Shown here piece by piece: positions 1 to 8,404 of a stretch of DNA of 64,000 nucleotides; position 1 is the stretch's first letter; every line of letters begins with the position of its first letter. The notes beneath the pieces are model-generated. The model was not told where the DNA came from and searched no databases. It saw only the letters and a list, made by a program, of their open reading frames with translations. The position numbers and the translations under genes were made by a program. Origin of the DNA: Acidobacteriota bacterium (GTDB lineage Bacteria; Acidobacteriota; Vicinamibacteria; Vicinamibacterales; 2-12-FULL-66-21); contig QHWT01000047.1 of NCBI GenBank assembly GCA_003222675.1, forward strand, positions 62,069 to 126,068, given 5' to 3'.

Positions 1-16
1 ACCGGGCCTACAGGTC

Positions 17-622
17 CTATTGTTCGACCTTCAAGTGACATCCCGACAATGCCGACAATCCCCGCTGCCGGAGATCATCCACCAACTTCGCGCACGTTTC
101 CGGCCTCGCCTTCTCGTGCCAGTGCTCGTTGTTCACCATCACCACCGGCGCGCGGTCGCATGCGCCCAGGCATTCAAACTCCAGCAGCGTGAACATCCCA
201 GAAGGATCGGTCTCGCCGATGCCGATGCCGAGCTTCTCGCTCAACGTCTCGGTAACGCGCTCGGCGCCCGCGAGCGCGCACGACAACGTCCGGCACACCT
301 GCAGCACGTACTTGCCCACGGGCGCTTTGAAGAACATCACGTAGTAGGTCGCGACGTCCTCGACTTCCGCAGGCGTGATCCGCAGGAACTCGGCGACGTG
401 CCGCATCGCGCTCGCGGTGATGTACTGCTGCTGCTCCTGCACGAGATACAGCGCCGCGAGCACCGCCGACTTGCGCCGCTCCGGTGGGTACTTGCTGCAG
501 ATGTCTTCCAGCTTCGCCGCGCGCTCCGCGGTGAACGCGAACGGCTCGCCGCGCGCCATGAGCGTCCGCTCGGACTTCTGGAAGCCCTCGCTGCCGTACG
601 GCATCAGCGGATGGAAACTCAT
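17..622 (-). CDS. nuoE: NADH-quinone oxidoreductase subunit E (24 kDa, thioredoxin-like 2Fe-2S)
   Basis: 201-aa ORF with CRTLSCALAGAERV and ECLGACDRAPVVMVN cysteine motifs; overlaps nuoD by 4 nt. Confidence 0.93.
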   Translation of the reverse strand: MSFHPLMPYGSEGFQKSERTLMARGEPFAFTAERAAKLEDICSKYPPERRKSAVLAALYLVQEQQQYITASAMRHVAEFLRITPAEVEDVATYYVMFFKAPVGKYVLQVCRTLSCALAGAERVTETLSEKLGIGIGETDPSGMFTLLEFECLGACDRAPVVMVNNEHWHEKARPETCAKLVDDLRQRGLSALSGCHLKVEQ

Positions 623-1806
623 CGATCCACGTCTCCCATCACGACATCCGTCGATCCGATCACGGCAATCACGTCCGCGATCATCCCGCCTTCGATCATC
701 TTCGGCACGGCCTGGCAGGCATACAGCCCGGGCGGGCGCGACTTGATCCGGTAGGGCCGGTTCGACCCGTCCGACACAATGTAGAACCCGTGCTCACCGC
801 GCGGCCCTTCGATCGGGACATACGCTTCACCCGGCGGGACGGTGAAGCCCTGCGAGTAGATCAGGAAGTGCTGAATCAGCCCTTCCATCTCGGTATAGAC
901 CTTGTCCTTCGGCGGCGGGACGATGCGGTAGTCCTGGATGTCGAAGACGCCGCGCGGCGTGATCCGCTGGAGGGCCTGCTTCGCGATCCGGACGCTCTGC
1001 CGCATCTCCTCGATGCGTACGAGATAACGATCGTAGACGTCGCCGTGCGTGCGCGTCGGGACGTCGAACTCGTAGGTCTCGTAGCCCAGATAGGGGAACG
1101 CCCTGCGCACGTCGTAGCTGATGCCCACTGCACGCGCGAGCGGGCCGACGAGGCTGTAGGCGATCGTATCTTCCTTGCTGAGGACGCCGACACCGCGGGT
1201 GCGCTTCATCCAGATCTGGTTCTTCGTGAGCAGGTTCTCATACTCGGTCAGCTTCGATGGGAACCGCTCCAGAAACGCGTCGACCGTTTCATGGAAATCC
1301 GGAGGCAGATCCTCGCGCAGACCGCCGATGCGCAGGTAGCTCGGGAACATCCGGAAGCCGGCGAGCATCTCGTTGACGTTCAACAGCAGCTCGCGCTCCC
1401 GGAAGCAGTACATCATCACCGAGACGGCGCCGATTTCGAGCGCGTGCGTGCCCAGCCACACGAGATGGCTGCTGATCCGCTGCAGCTCGGCGATGAGGAC
1501 GCGGATGTGCCTCACACGCTCGGGGATCTTCGACTCGATCCCCATCAGCCGCTCGACCGACAAGATGAATCCGAGCGAGTTGGATTGCGGGCCGAGGTAG
1601 TCCATCCGCTCGACGAGCGGGATCACCTGCTGCCACTTCTTCTGCTCGGCTGTCTTCTCGATGCCGGTGTGAAGGAACCCGATGGTGGCGTCCGCGCTGA
1701 TGACCGTCTCCCCCGACAACTCCAGGATCAGGCGCAGCACACCGTGCGTACTGGGGTGCTGCGGCCCCATGTTGACGGTCATCGTTTCGCTACGAAGTTC
1801 GGGCAT
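619..1806 (-). CDS. nuoD: NADH-quinone oxidoreductase subunit D
   Basis: 395-aa ORF; MGPQHPSTHGVLRL and C-terminal DVVMGDVDR typical of NuoD. Confidence 0.96.
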   Translation of the reverse strand: MPELRSETMTVNMGPQHPSTHGVLRLILELSGETVISADATIGFLHTGIEKTAEQKKWQQVIPLVERMDYLGPQSNSLGFILSVERLMGIESKIPERVRHIRVLIAELQRISSHLVWLGTHALEIGAVSVMMYCFRERELLLNVNEMLAGFRMFPSYLRIGGLREDLPPDFHETVDAFLERFPSKLTEYENLLTKNQIWMKRTRGVGVLSKEDTIAYSLVGPLARAVGISYDVRRAFPYLGYETYEFDVPTRTHGDVYDRYLVRIEEMRQSVRIAKQALQRITPRGVFDIQDYRIVPPPKDKVYTEMEGLIQHFLIYSQGFTVPPGEAYVPIEGPRGEHGFYIVSDGSNRPYRIKSRPPGLYACQAVPKMIEGGMIADVIAVIGSTDVVMGDVDR

Positions 1807-1885
1807 ATCAGTAACAGTTGCCGGTTGTCAGTTGCCAACAAGCTGGTTACCGGCTACTGGCCACCGGCTACTGGCTACTGGCATC
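1807..1885. repeat. Word-repeat element, unit ~(C)CAGTAGC / GGCTACTGGC; supplies the gmhA stop
   Basis: ACCGGCTACTGGCCACCGGCTACTGGCTACTGGC plus degenerate CAGTTGCCGGTTGTCAGTTGCC. Confidence 0.8.
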
Positions 1886-2446
1886 TATCAGCTCGCACAT
1901 GACGTGCAGCAGCGTCCGATGGACTTCCTGCACGCGCGCCGTGTTCTGATCGGGCACGTTGACGTGGATCTCGGCGGCGGCGCCCACCGATCCGCCGTCG
2001 CGCCCCGTCAGTGCGATCGTTCTCAGGCCCCGCTCGCGCGCGACCTGCAGCGCGGTGAAGACGTTCGGCGACTCGCCGCTCGTGGAGATCCCAAGCGCAA
2101 TGTCCCCGGCCTGGCCCAGCGCTTCGATCTGACGCGCGAATACGTGTTTGTACGAGTAGTCGTTCGCGATACTCGTCAGGATCGCCGTGTCGGCCGTCAG
2201 CGCGATCGCCGGCAGCCCCGCGCGCTCCCGCATGAACCGCCCGACCAGCTCCGCCGCCAGGTGCTGCGCATCGGCGGCGCTGCCGCCGTTGCCGAACACC
2301 AGCAGTTTCCGTCGCGCCGCCAGCGCCTCGTTGATAGCGTGGGCGGCCATCAGCGCCGGCCCCAGGTTCCGTCGCACGCGATCGTGCAGCGCGATCGTCG
2401 CCGCGAATGCCGCGTCGGCGAGCGGTGCGCCGTCGCGCGCGGCCAC
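1868..2446 (-). CDS. gmhA: SIS-domain phosphoheptose isomerase-like protein
   Basis: 192-aa ORF; LLVFGNGGSAADAQHLAAELVGRF and GISTSGESPNV motifs; apparent GTG start just after nuoC stop. Confidence 0.88.
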   Translation of the reverse strand: MAARDGAPLADAAFAATIALHDRVRRNLGPALMAAHAINEALAARRKLLVFGNGGSAADAQHLAAELVGRFMRERAGLPAIALTADTAILTSIANDYSYKHVFARQIEALGQAGDIALGISTSGESPNVFTALQVARERGLRTIALTGRDGGSVGAAAEIHVNVPDQNTARVQEVHRTLLHVMCELIDASSQ

Positions 2447-2447
2447 G

Positions 2448-3017
2448 TCAGTCCTGCCGCGCCCGGTCGCGGTCCGCCTGGAGGTTCGCCACGAATTCTT
2501 CCGGCGTGAGCTGCAGCGGCTCGTAGACCTTCGGCGTCATCGAGATCTGGACGGGGTAATCCTTGCGCGCCGGGAACCCCTCCCAGTCGTCCGGCATGAG
2601 CAGCCGCCGCATATCCGGGTGTCCGTCGAACTCGATGCCGAAGAGATCCCACACCTCACGCTCCGCCCAGTTCATCGCCGGCCATACACCCGACAGCGTC
2701 GGCAGCCGCGGATCGTTGCCCGGCACCCGGACCTTGACGCGCAGGCGCTTCGCCGTGTCGCCGAACCCCGGCACGCCGAGCGACGCCATGTGGAGCACCA
2801 CCTCGAAGCGCGGCTCGCGCGGCAGGTAGTCGACCGCCGTCATGTCGGGGACGAACGCAAAGCGGAGCGACGGCGTGTCGCGCAGCGCGCGACAGACGTC
2901 GACGAGGTGTTCACGCGCGATGTAGATGGCGGGCATGCCGTCAGCGGCGGGCGCCGGTTCGACCGATCCGTCGGGGATGGCGCCTCTGAGCGCTTCGATG
3001 ATGGCGTTCGTGTCCAT
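2448..3017 (-). CDS. nuoC: NADH-quinone oxidoreductase subunit C
   Basis: 189-aa ORF; NWAEREVWDLFGIEFDGHPDMRRLLMPDDWEGFPARKDYP. Confidence 0.95.
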   Translation of the reverse strand: MDTNAIIEALRGAIPDGSVEPAPAADGMPAIYIAREHLVDVCRALRDTPSLRFAFVPDMTAVDYLPREPRFEVVLHMASLGVPGFGDTAKRLRVKVRVPGNDPRLPTLSGVWPAMNWAEREVWDLFGIEFDGHPDMRRLLMPDDWEGFPARKDYPVQISMTPKVYEPLQLTPEEFVANLQADRDRARQD

Positions 3018-3112
3018 AGGCTTCAGGCTTCAGGCTTCAGGCTTCGGAGGCCTCGGGCTGCCGGGCCCCGGCCTGGACGGCCCTGAAGCCTGGAGCCTGA
3101 CGCCCGAGCCGT
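3018..3112. repeat. Palindromic word-repeat element, unit CTTCAGG / CCTGAAG
   Basis: CTTCAGGCTTCAGGCTTCAGGCTTCGG ... GGCCCTGAAGCCTGGAGCCTGACG between nuoC and nuoB. Confidence 0.85.
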
Positions 3113-3114
3113 CG

Positions 3115-3582
3115 TCATGCCGTCAGCTTCATCTGGTCGATCTTTTTCTGTAGCTGGACGATCCCGTAGATGAGCGATTCGGGGCGTGGCGGGCAGCCAG
3201 GCACGAACACGTCTACCGGAACGATTTGATCGACGCCCTGCACGAGCGCGTAGTTGTCGAACACGCCGCCGATCGACGCGCAGGCTCCCATTGAAATGAC
3301 GTATTTGGGTTCCGGCATCTGGTCGTAGATGCGGCGCAGGACCGGCGCCATCTTCCGCGACAACCGGCCCGCGACGATCATCAGATCCGACTGGCGCGGC
3401 GAGCCGCGGAAGACTTCGGCGCCGAAGCGCGCGATGTCGTAGCGCGACGCGCTCATCGCCATCATCTCGATCGCGCAGCACGCGAGGCCGAAGGTGACGG
3501 GCCAGATCGACGATCGGCGCGCCCAGTTCGCCATCTTCTCGACGGTGGTGGTCAGGACGGGAATATCGGGAAAATCAGCCAT
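3115..3582 (-). CDS. nuoB: NADH-quinone oxidoreductase subunit B
   Basis: Start [23 protein letters not shown] set inside the longer [15 protein letters not shown] and GCPPRPE motifs. Confidence 0.95.
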   Translation of the reverse strand: MADFPDIPVLTTTVEKMANWARRSSIWPVTFGLACCAIEMMAMSASRYDIARFGAEVFRGSPRQSDLMIVAGRLSRKMAPVLRRIYDQMPEPKYVISMGACASIGGVFDNYALVQGVDQIVPVDVFVPGCPPRPESLIYGIVQLQKKIDQMKLTA

Positions 3583-3584
3583 AA

Positions 3585-3950
3585 CTAATCGCGGTCGCGT
3601 CCCCAGTCGAGCACGCCCTTGCGCCACACGTACACGTAGCCGGACAGCAGGATCGCGAAGAACACGATCAACTGCATGAAGCCGACCCATCGCAGCTCGC
3701 GCAGCGCCATCGCCCATGGGTAGAGAAACGCGACTTCGATGTCGAACAGCAGGAAGATCATCGCCACGAGGTAGAACTTGACGGGGTGCCGTTCCCGCGC
3801 GTCGCCCACTGGCGGCATCCCGCACTCGTACGGCGCGAGCTTCTCTGGCGTGGGATGCTTCGGGCCAATCAGCTTCGACGCGCCGATGTTGAAGGCAGCG
3901 AAGCCGGTTGCGAAGCCGAGCATAATAAGGATAGGAACCCAGTCGTGCAT
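3585..3950 (-). CDS. nuoA: NADH-quinone oxidoreductase subunit A
   Basis: 121-aa [43 protein letters not shown]. Confidence 0.95.
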   Translation of the reverse strand: MHDWVPILIMLGFATGFAAFNIGASKLIGPKHPTPEKLAPYECGMPPVGDARERHPVKFYLVAMIFLLFDIEVAFLYPWAMALRELRWVGFMQLIVFFAILLSGYVYVWRKGVLDWGRDRD

Positions 3951-4027
3951 CTGTTCTCAGGGCGTCAGTCCGCTTGTGAATATTTTCTCAACCGCTCAAC
4001 CCCGGATGCTATCACAATCGGTTCGCG

Positions 4028-5519
4028 ATGCGAGTAGCGTGGTTCAGTCCAGTGCCGCCCGTGCGTTCGGGAATCGCGGGACGGAGTGCTGAGCTTATCG
4101 AAGCGCTCCGACAGCGTGGAACCGCGATCGATGTGTATGTGGAGTCGCCGCCGCTGGTGCGAGCTCGGACAGCAGCAGCTTCGGTGGACCATGTCGCCGC
4201 GGTGCCGATCCGCGATGTGCACTCCGCGCACGATTTCGTCTGGCGACATCGGCAGCACCCGTACGATCTGACGGTCTTCCAGTTCGGCAATTCGTCGCAC
4301 CACGACTATGTGTGGCCGTATGCATTGAGGTATCCCGGCCTGGTCGTCTTGCACGACACGCATCTGCACCATGCGCGCGCGGCACTGCTGCTGCGCGAGA
4401 AGCGCGTGGCGGAGTATCGCGCCGAGTTCACCTGGAACCACCCGCACGCAAGCCCCGATCTCGCGGAAATTGCGATCGCCGGTTTCGACAGCTCCCTCTA
4501 TTACGAATGGCCGATGGTGCGGGCGCTCGTCGAGACGTCACGGGTGGTGGCGGTGCACGGCGAGGGAGCACGGACCGAACTCCTTCAATCGCTCAATCAC
4601 CACATCACGAAATCAGCAGATCAGATCGTGTCCATCCGCCTGGGTGAAGGTGAAGTGCTGAGCGATGAGGCGGCCGAAGCATCACGGCACCGCGTGCGCG
4701 GCGCGCTTGGACTTGCGGACGATACGATCGTCTTCGGTATTTTCGGGGGATTGACTCCGGAGAAGCGCATCCCCCAGGCGCTCGCCGCGCTCAAAGCCGT
4801 GCTGCCGCACGCGCCCGACGCGCGGCTGCTGCTCGCAGGAGCGCCTGCCGATCACTATGATGTCCGTGCCGACATCGCCGCGCAGGGCATCGAGAATCGC
4901 GTCGTCATCACCGGTTACCTTGCGCCGGACGCGCGAAACCTCCGGACCCTGGCTCCGTGCTCTCGCCGCAGCCCGCGCGACGGTCATCACGGATCTCGTC
5001 CACCACGCGGACGTCCCGTCGCTCGATCCGAGGACGTGGGGGGTGAATGTCTGCGGGACGCGGAACGCGGGACGCGGGGCGCGAGGAGAAAACGAAGTCG
5101 CAAATCCATCCATCAGCGCCTCACCAGCGCGGGATTCCGCATCCCGCACCCCGCACCCGGATTCCGCATCCCGCACCCCACACCCCGCATCCCGACTGGC
5201 AGAACGCGAAGCGGTCAGCGTAGCGATCGACATCCTCGACGAAGATCACTCGCTGCGCCTGGCGATGCGGCGGCTCGCGACCGATGCCGGCCTGCGGGCG
5301 GCGCTGGGGCGCGCGGCACGGGCGTGGTGGCAGCGTGAGCATTCAGTCGAGGCGATGGTGGATGACTATCTGTGGGCGATGGCGCGCGCGGTCGAACAGA
5401 CTGCGCCGCGCATCGAGGTACCGGCCCATCTGCGCGATGACGGCGATCGCGCGCTGCGGGAACTGATCGAGCCGTTCGCCGTCGCGCCGGCGCTCTCCAG
5501 CGACCGCCTTCTGAGGTAG
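4028..5519 (+). pseudogene. GT4-like glycosyltransferase split across two frames (probable deletion/frameshift near 4925-4950)
   Basis: N-terminal frame MRVAWFSPVPPVRSGIAGRSAELI...VVITGYLAPDA; C-terminal frame ETSGPWLRALAAARATVITDLVHHADVPSLDPRTW...VSVAIDILDEDHSLRLAMRRLATDA. Confidence 0.75.
5041..5207. repeat. Palindromic word-repeat element inside glycosyltransferase ORF, unit CGCATCCCGCACCC / GCGGGACGCGGAAC
   Basis: GCGGGACGCGGAACGCGGGACGCGGGGCGCGAGG ... GGATTCCGCATCCCGCACCCCGCACCCGGATTCCGCATCCCGCACCCCACACCCCGCATCCCG. Confidence 0.85.
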
Positions 5520-5522
5520 ACT

Positions 5523-5723
5523 TTGACCATTACGCTGAACGGAGAACCGTTCTCCGTCCCCGGCCCTCTCACGATCACGGATCTTCTCGTCCGGCTCGAG
5601 ATCGACCCGCGCCGGGTCGCCGTCGAGCGCAACATCGTGGTGGTCAAACGCGCGGCCTACGACACCACGCGGATAGTCGAGGGGGACGAGATCGAGATCG
5701 TCAATTTCGTGGGCGGAGGCTGA
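5523..5723 (+). CDS. thiS: Sulfur carrier protein ThiS
   Basis: 66-aa beta-grasp-like ORF ending VNFVGGG, directly before thiG. Confidence 0.9.
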   Translation: MTITLNGEPFSVPGPLTITDLLVRLEIDPRRVAVERNIVVVKRAAYDTTRIVEGDEIEIVNFVGGG

Positions 5724-5800
5724 TCTTTTCACTCAGAGGGCACGGAGGCCACTGAGTTGTTGTTATTGTTCTTGTTTTCCGTGGCCTCGGCGGCCTCTGA
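5724..5800. repeat. Palindromic element between thiS and thiG
   Basis: TCACTCAGAGGGCACGGAGGCCACTGAG ... CCGTGGCCTCGGCGGCCTCTGAGTGA. Confidence 0.85.
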
Positions 5801-6604
5801 GTGAAGCGTATGACTCCCGATCCCTTCGTAATCTCCGGCCGCACCTTCACCTCCCGTCTCCTCATCGGCACCGGCAAGTACCCGTCGCATCAAATCATGG
5901 CGGCGGCGCACGAGGCATCGGGAGCCGAGGTGGTCACCGTCGCGGTGCGCCGCGTCAACATCACGGACCGCAGCAAGGAATCGCTGCTGGACCACATCGA
6001 TCGGACGCGCTATTTCGTTCTGCCGAACACCGCTGCCTGCTATACCGCGGAAGACGCCATCCGTACAGCGCGGCTCGCGCGCGAGGCGGGACTGTCGCAT
6101 TGGGTCAAACTCGAAGTGATCGGCGACGAGAAGACGTTGTTTCCCGACAACGAAGCGCTCCTCGAGGCGACGCGCGTGCTCGTGAAGGAAGGCTTCGTCG
6201 TGCTGCCCTACACCAACGACGATCCGGTAGTGTGCCGCAAGCTCGAAGACGCTGGCGCCGCGGCCGTCATGCCGCTCGGCGCGCCGATCGGGTCCGGCCT
6301 CGGGATCCAGAATCCGAACAATATCCGGATCATCAGGGAGCAAGCGGGCGTCCCCGTGATTGTCGACGCGGGGGTCGGTACGGCGTCCGACGCGACAGTC
6401 GCGATGGAGCTTGGCGCGGACGCCGTGCTGATGAATACCGCGATCGCGCTCGCCCGGGATCCGGTCGCGATGGCGCACGCGATGCGCCTCGGCGTCGAAG
6501 CCGGCCGCCTCGCGTATCGCGCAGGGCGCATTGCGCGCAAAGCGTACGCGTCGGCGAGCAGTCCGCTGGATGGGACGATCGCGCCGGCGGTGGCGCGCGC
6601 GTGA
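5801..6604 (+). CDS. thiG: Thiazole synthase
   Basis: 267-aa [61 protein letters not shown]. Confidence 0.96.
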   Translation: MKRMTPDPFVISGRTFTSRLLIGTGKYPSHQIMAAAHEASGAEVVTVAVRRVNITDRSKESLLDHIDRTRYFVLPNTAACYTAEDAIRTARLAREAGLSHWVKLEVIGDEKTLFPDNEALLEATRVLVKEGFVVLPYTNDDPVVCRKLEDAGAAAVMPLGAPIGSGLGIQNPNNIRIIREQAGVPVIVDAGVGTASDATVAMELGADAVLMNTAIALARDPVAMAHAMRLGVEAGRLAYRAGRIARKAYASASSPLDGTIAPAVARA

Positions 6605-6948
6605 TCAGCAGGTGCTCAGAGTCCGCTTGTCACGCACGAACCGCACGCGGAGGCGCACAGGCGCAGAGGGTGCGCGGAGAAGACAACTGAAGACGCGGCT
6701 GCACATGGCGCATTCGCCGCCGCGCTTCGCGCGGCTGGAGGTCACGCGAGACTGCGAATACAAGCGCCACGTGAAATTTCCACCGCTTGCATTCGTATCT
6801 CGGGTGAACTCCGTAACGCCCGCCGGAGGCGGGCGCTGGCGAATGCGCGGCGCGCAGCCTTCTCGGCGCGCTCTGCATCTCCTGTATTTCTCTGCGTGAG
6901 ATCGTCTTCTCCGCGCGGCCGATACCTCGGCTCGACACAGCTCTGTCG
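6605..6948. repeat. Non-coding spacer with long-loop palindromic CACAGG/CAGAGG-type element
   Basis: Left GCGGAGGCGCACAGGCGCAGAGGGTGCGCGGAGAAGA; right CTCTGCATCTCCTGTATTTCTCTGCGTGAGATCGTCTTCTCCGCGC. Confidence 0.7.
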
Positions 6949-8400
6949 ATGATTCACGAGCGCCTCGAAGACACGCTGCGACGCCTGAAAGAGGAGCGCG
7001 ACGAGGCAGATCGGCGCTACAACGACGCGCTGACCGCGCTCGACCAGGCCGTCACGCGTGTGCCGGACCTGCCGCATCCGCCGCCCGGCTACGACGAACA
7101 CCAGATCACCCCGCTCAACCAGTCGTGGGACGTGTCCACGCCCCCTGCGACCGGCGGCGTCAAGGGCCGGGTCGCCGCGCTCGTGTGGCGCCTGATGGCG
7201 CCGAGCTTTCGCAAGCAGACCGCGTTCAACTCGCATCTCGTCGATCATTTGAACCGCAACGTCGCCGCGCATCGTGAAAGCACGCGTGCGATGGACTCGA
7301 TGATTGCGCTCGTGCGCGAGCAGCTGTCGGCGCTGGTCGCCTTCGAGGCGCGCCTGATTCAGTACCTGCAGCAGGTGACCGCGTACATCGACACGAAGGA
7401 TCGCGCGACGGGCGGGCAGACCCTGATTGTCAACGCTGCGGTCAACGGGGTGGCCGACGAACTCGCGAAACGGTGGGAGTCGATGGTCGCGCGGGAGCAG
7501 CGCTTCGATGCGAAGGTATCAGCGCTCAACGCGTCGCACGACGAACTGCGCACGCTCGTCGGTGTCTCACAGCAGGCGGCGCTCGCGATGAAACGGGAAC
7601 TGGAACGATTGGTTGCTGGCGGGGTTGTTCACCCCTTTCCGCCGCGGCGCGTTGCTCATCCCGACGCGCCCGACCTGCCGCCTTCGCATGAAGCTTCGGC
7701 GTTCGCACCGACGCTTGACGCCTACAAATACGTCGGCTTCGAGGATCAATTCCGCGGATCGCAGGACGTCATTCGCCAGCGGCTGGAAAGCTATCTGCCA
7801 TTCTTCGACGGTGCGTCCGACGTGCTCGACGCCGGATGCGGACGCGGCGAGTTCCTCGACCTCCTGAAGGCGCGCGGGATCGTCGCGCGCGGACTTGATC
7901 TCAATCACGAGATGGTCGAGGTCTGCCGCGCGCGCGGCCTCGACGTCACCGAAGCTGACGTCGTATCGTACCTTGAAGGCGTGCCGGACGGATCGCTTGG
8001 CGGCTTGTTCGCTGCGCAGGTGGTCGAGCACCTTCAGCCAGCCTATCTCCTCAGGGTTCTCGAGCTTGCCCACCACAAGCTTGGTCCCGGCGCTCCCATC
8101 GTCCTTGAAACGCTGAACCCGGCGTGCTGGGTGGCATTCTTCGAGAGCTTCATCCGCGACATCACGCACGTGTGGCCGCTCCATCCGGAGACGCTGCGGT
8201 ATCTCGTGCTCGCGAGCGGCTTCCCCCGCGCGCAGATCGAGTTCCGCTCGCCGGTACCGCAGCAGGACAAGCTGCAGCCGATCGCGGCACCACCCGATTC
8301 CCCCCTCTCGGATCTCGTCGAGACGTTCAACGCGAACGTCGAGAAATTGAACGCGCGCATGTTCACGTATCTCGACTACGCCATCGTCGGAAAACGTTGA
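6949..8400 (+). CDS. Class I SAM-dependent methyltransferase with N-terminal coiled-coil-like region
   Basis: 483-aa ORF; VLDAGCGRGEFLDLLKARGI; start MIHERLEDTLRRLKEERDEADRRY. Confidence 0.85.
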   Translation: MIHERLEDTLRRLKEERDEADRRYNDALTALDQAVTRVPDLPHPPPGYDEHQITPLNQSWDVSTPPATGGVKGRVAALVWRLMAPSFRKQTAFNSHLVDHLNRNVAAHRESTRAMDSMIALVREQLSALVAFEARLIQYLQQVTAYIDTKDRATGGQTLIVNAAVNGVADELAKRWESMVAREQRFDAKVSALNASHDELRTLVGVSQQAALAMKRELERLVAGGVVHPFPPRRVAHPDAPDLPPSHEASAFAPTLDAYKYVGFEDQFRGSQDVIRQRLESYLPFFDGASDVLDAGCGRGEFLDLLKARGIVARGLDLNHEMVEVCRARGLDVTEADVVSYLEGVPDGSLGGLFAAQVVEHLQPAYLLRVLELAHHKLGPGAPIVLETLNPACWVAFFESFIRDITHVWPLHPETLRYLVLASGFPRAQIEFRSPVPQQDKLQPIAAPPDSPLSDLVETFNANVEKLNARMFTYLDYAIVGKR

Positions 8401-8404
8401 CGCC

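Noticed and set aside
790-1902. 370-aa plus-strand ORF opposite nuoD
   Set aside because: Antisense of a highly conserved nuoD; no plausible independent product.
5500-5830. TPP riboswitch upstream of thiS/thiG
   Set aside because: thiS starts within a few nt of the preceding glycosyltransferase stop and no thi-box-like core was recognised; the hairpin between thiS and thiG fits the word-repeat family instead.
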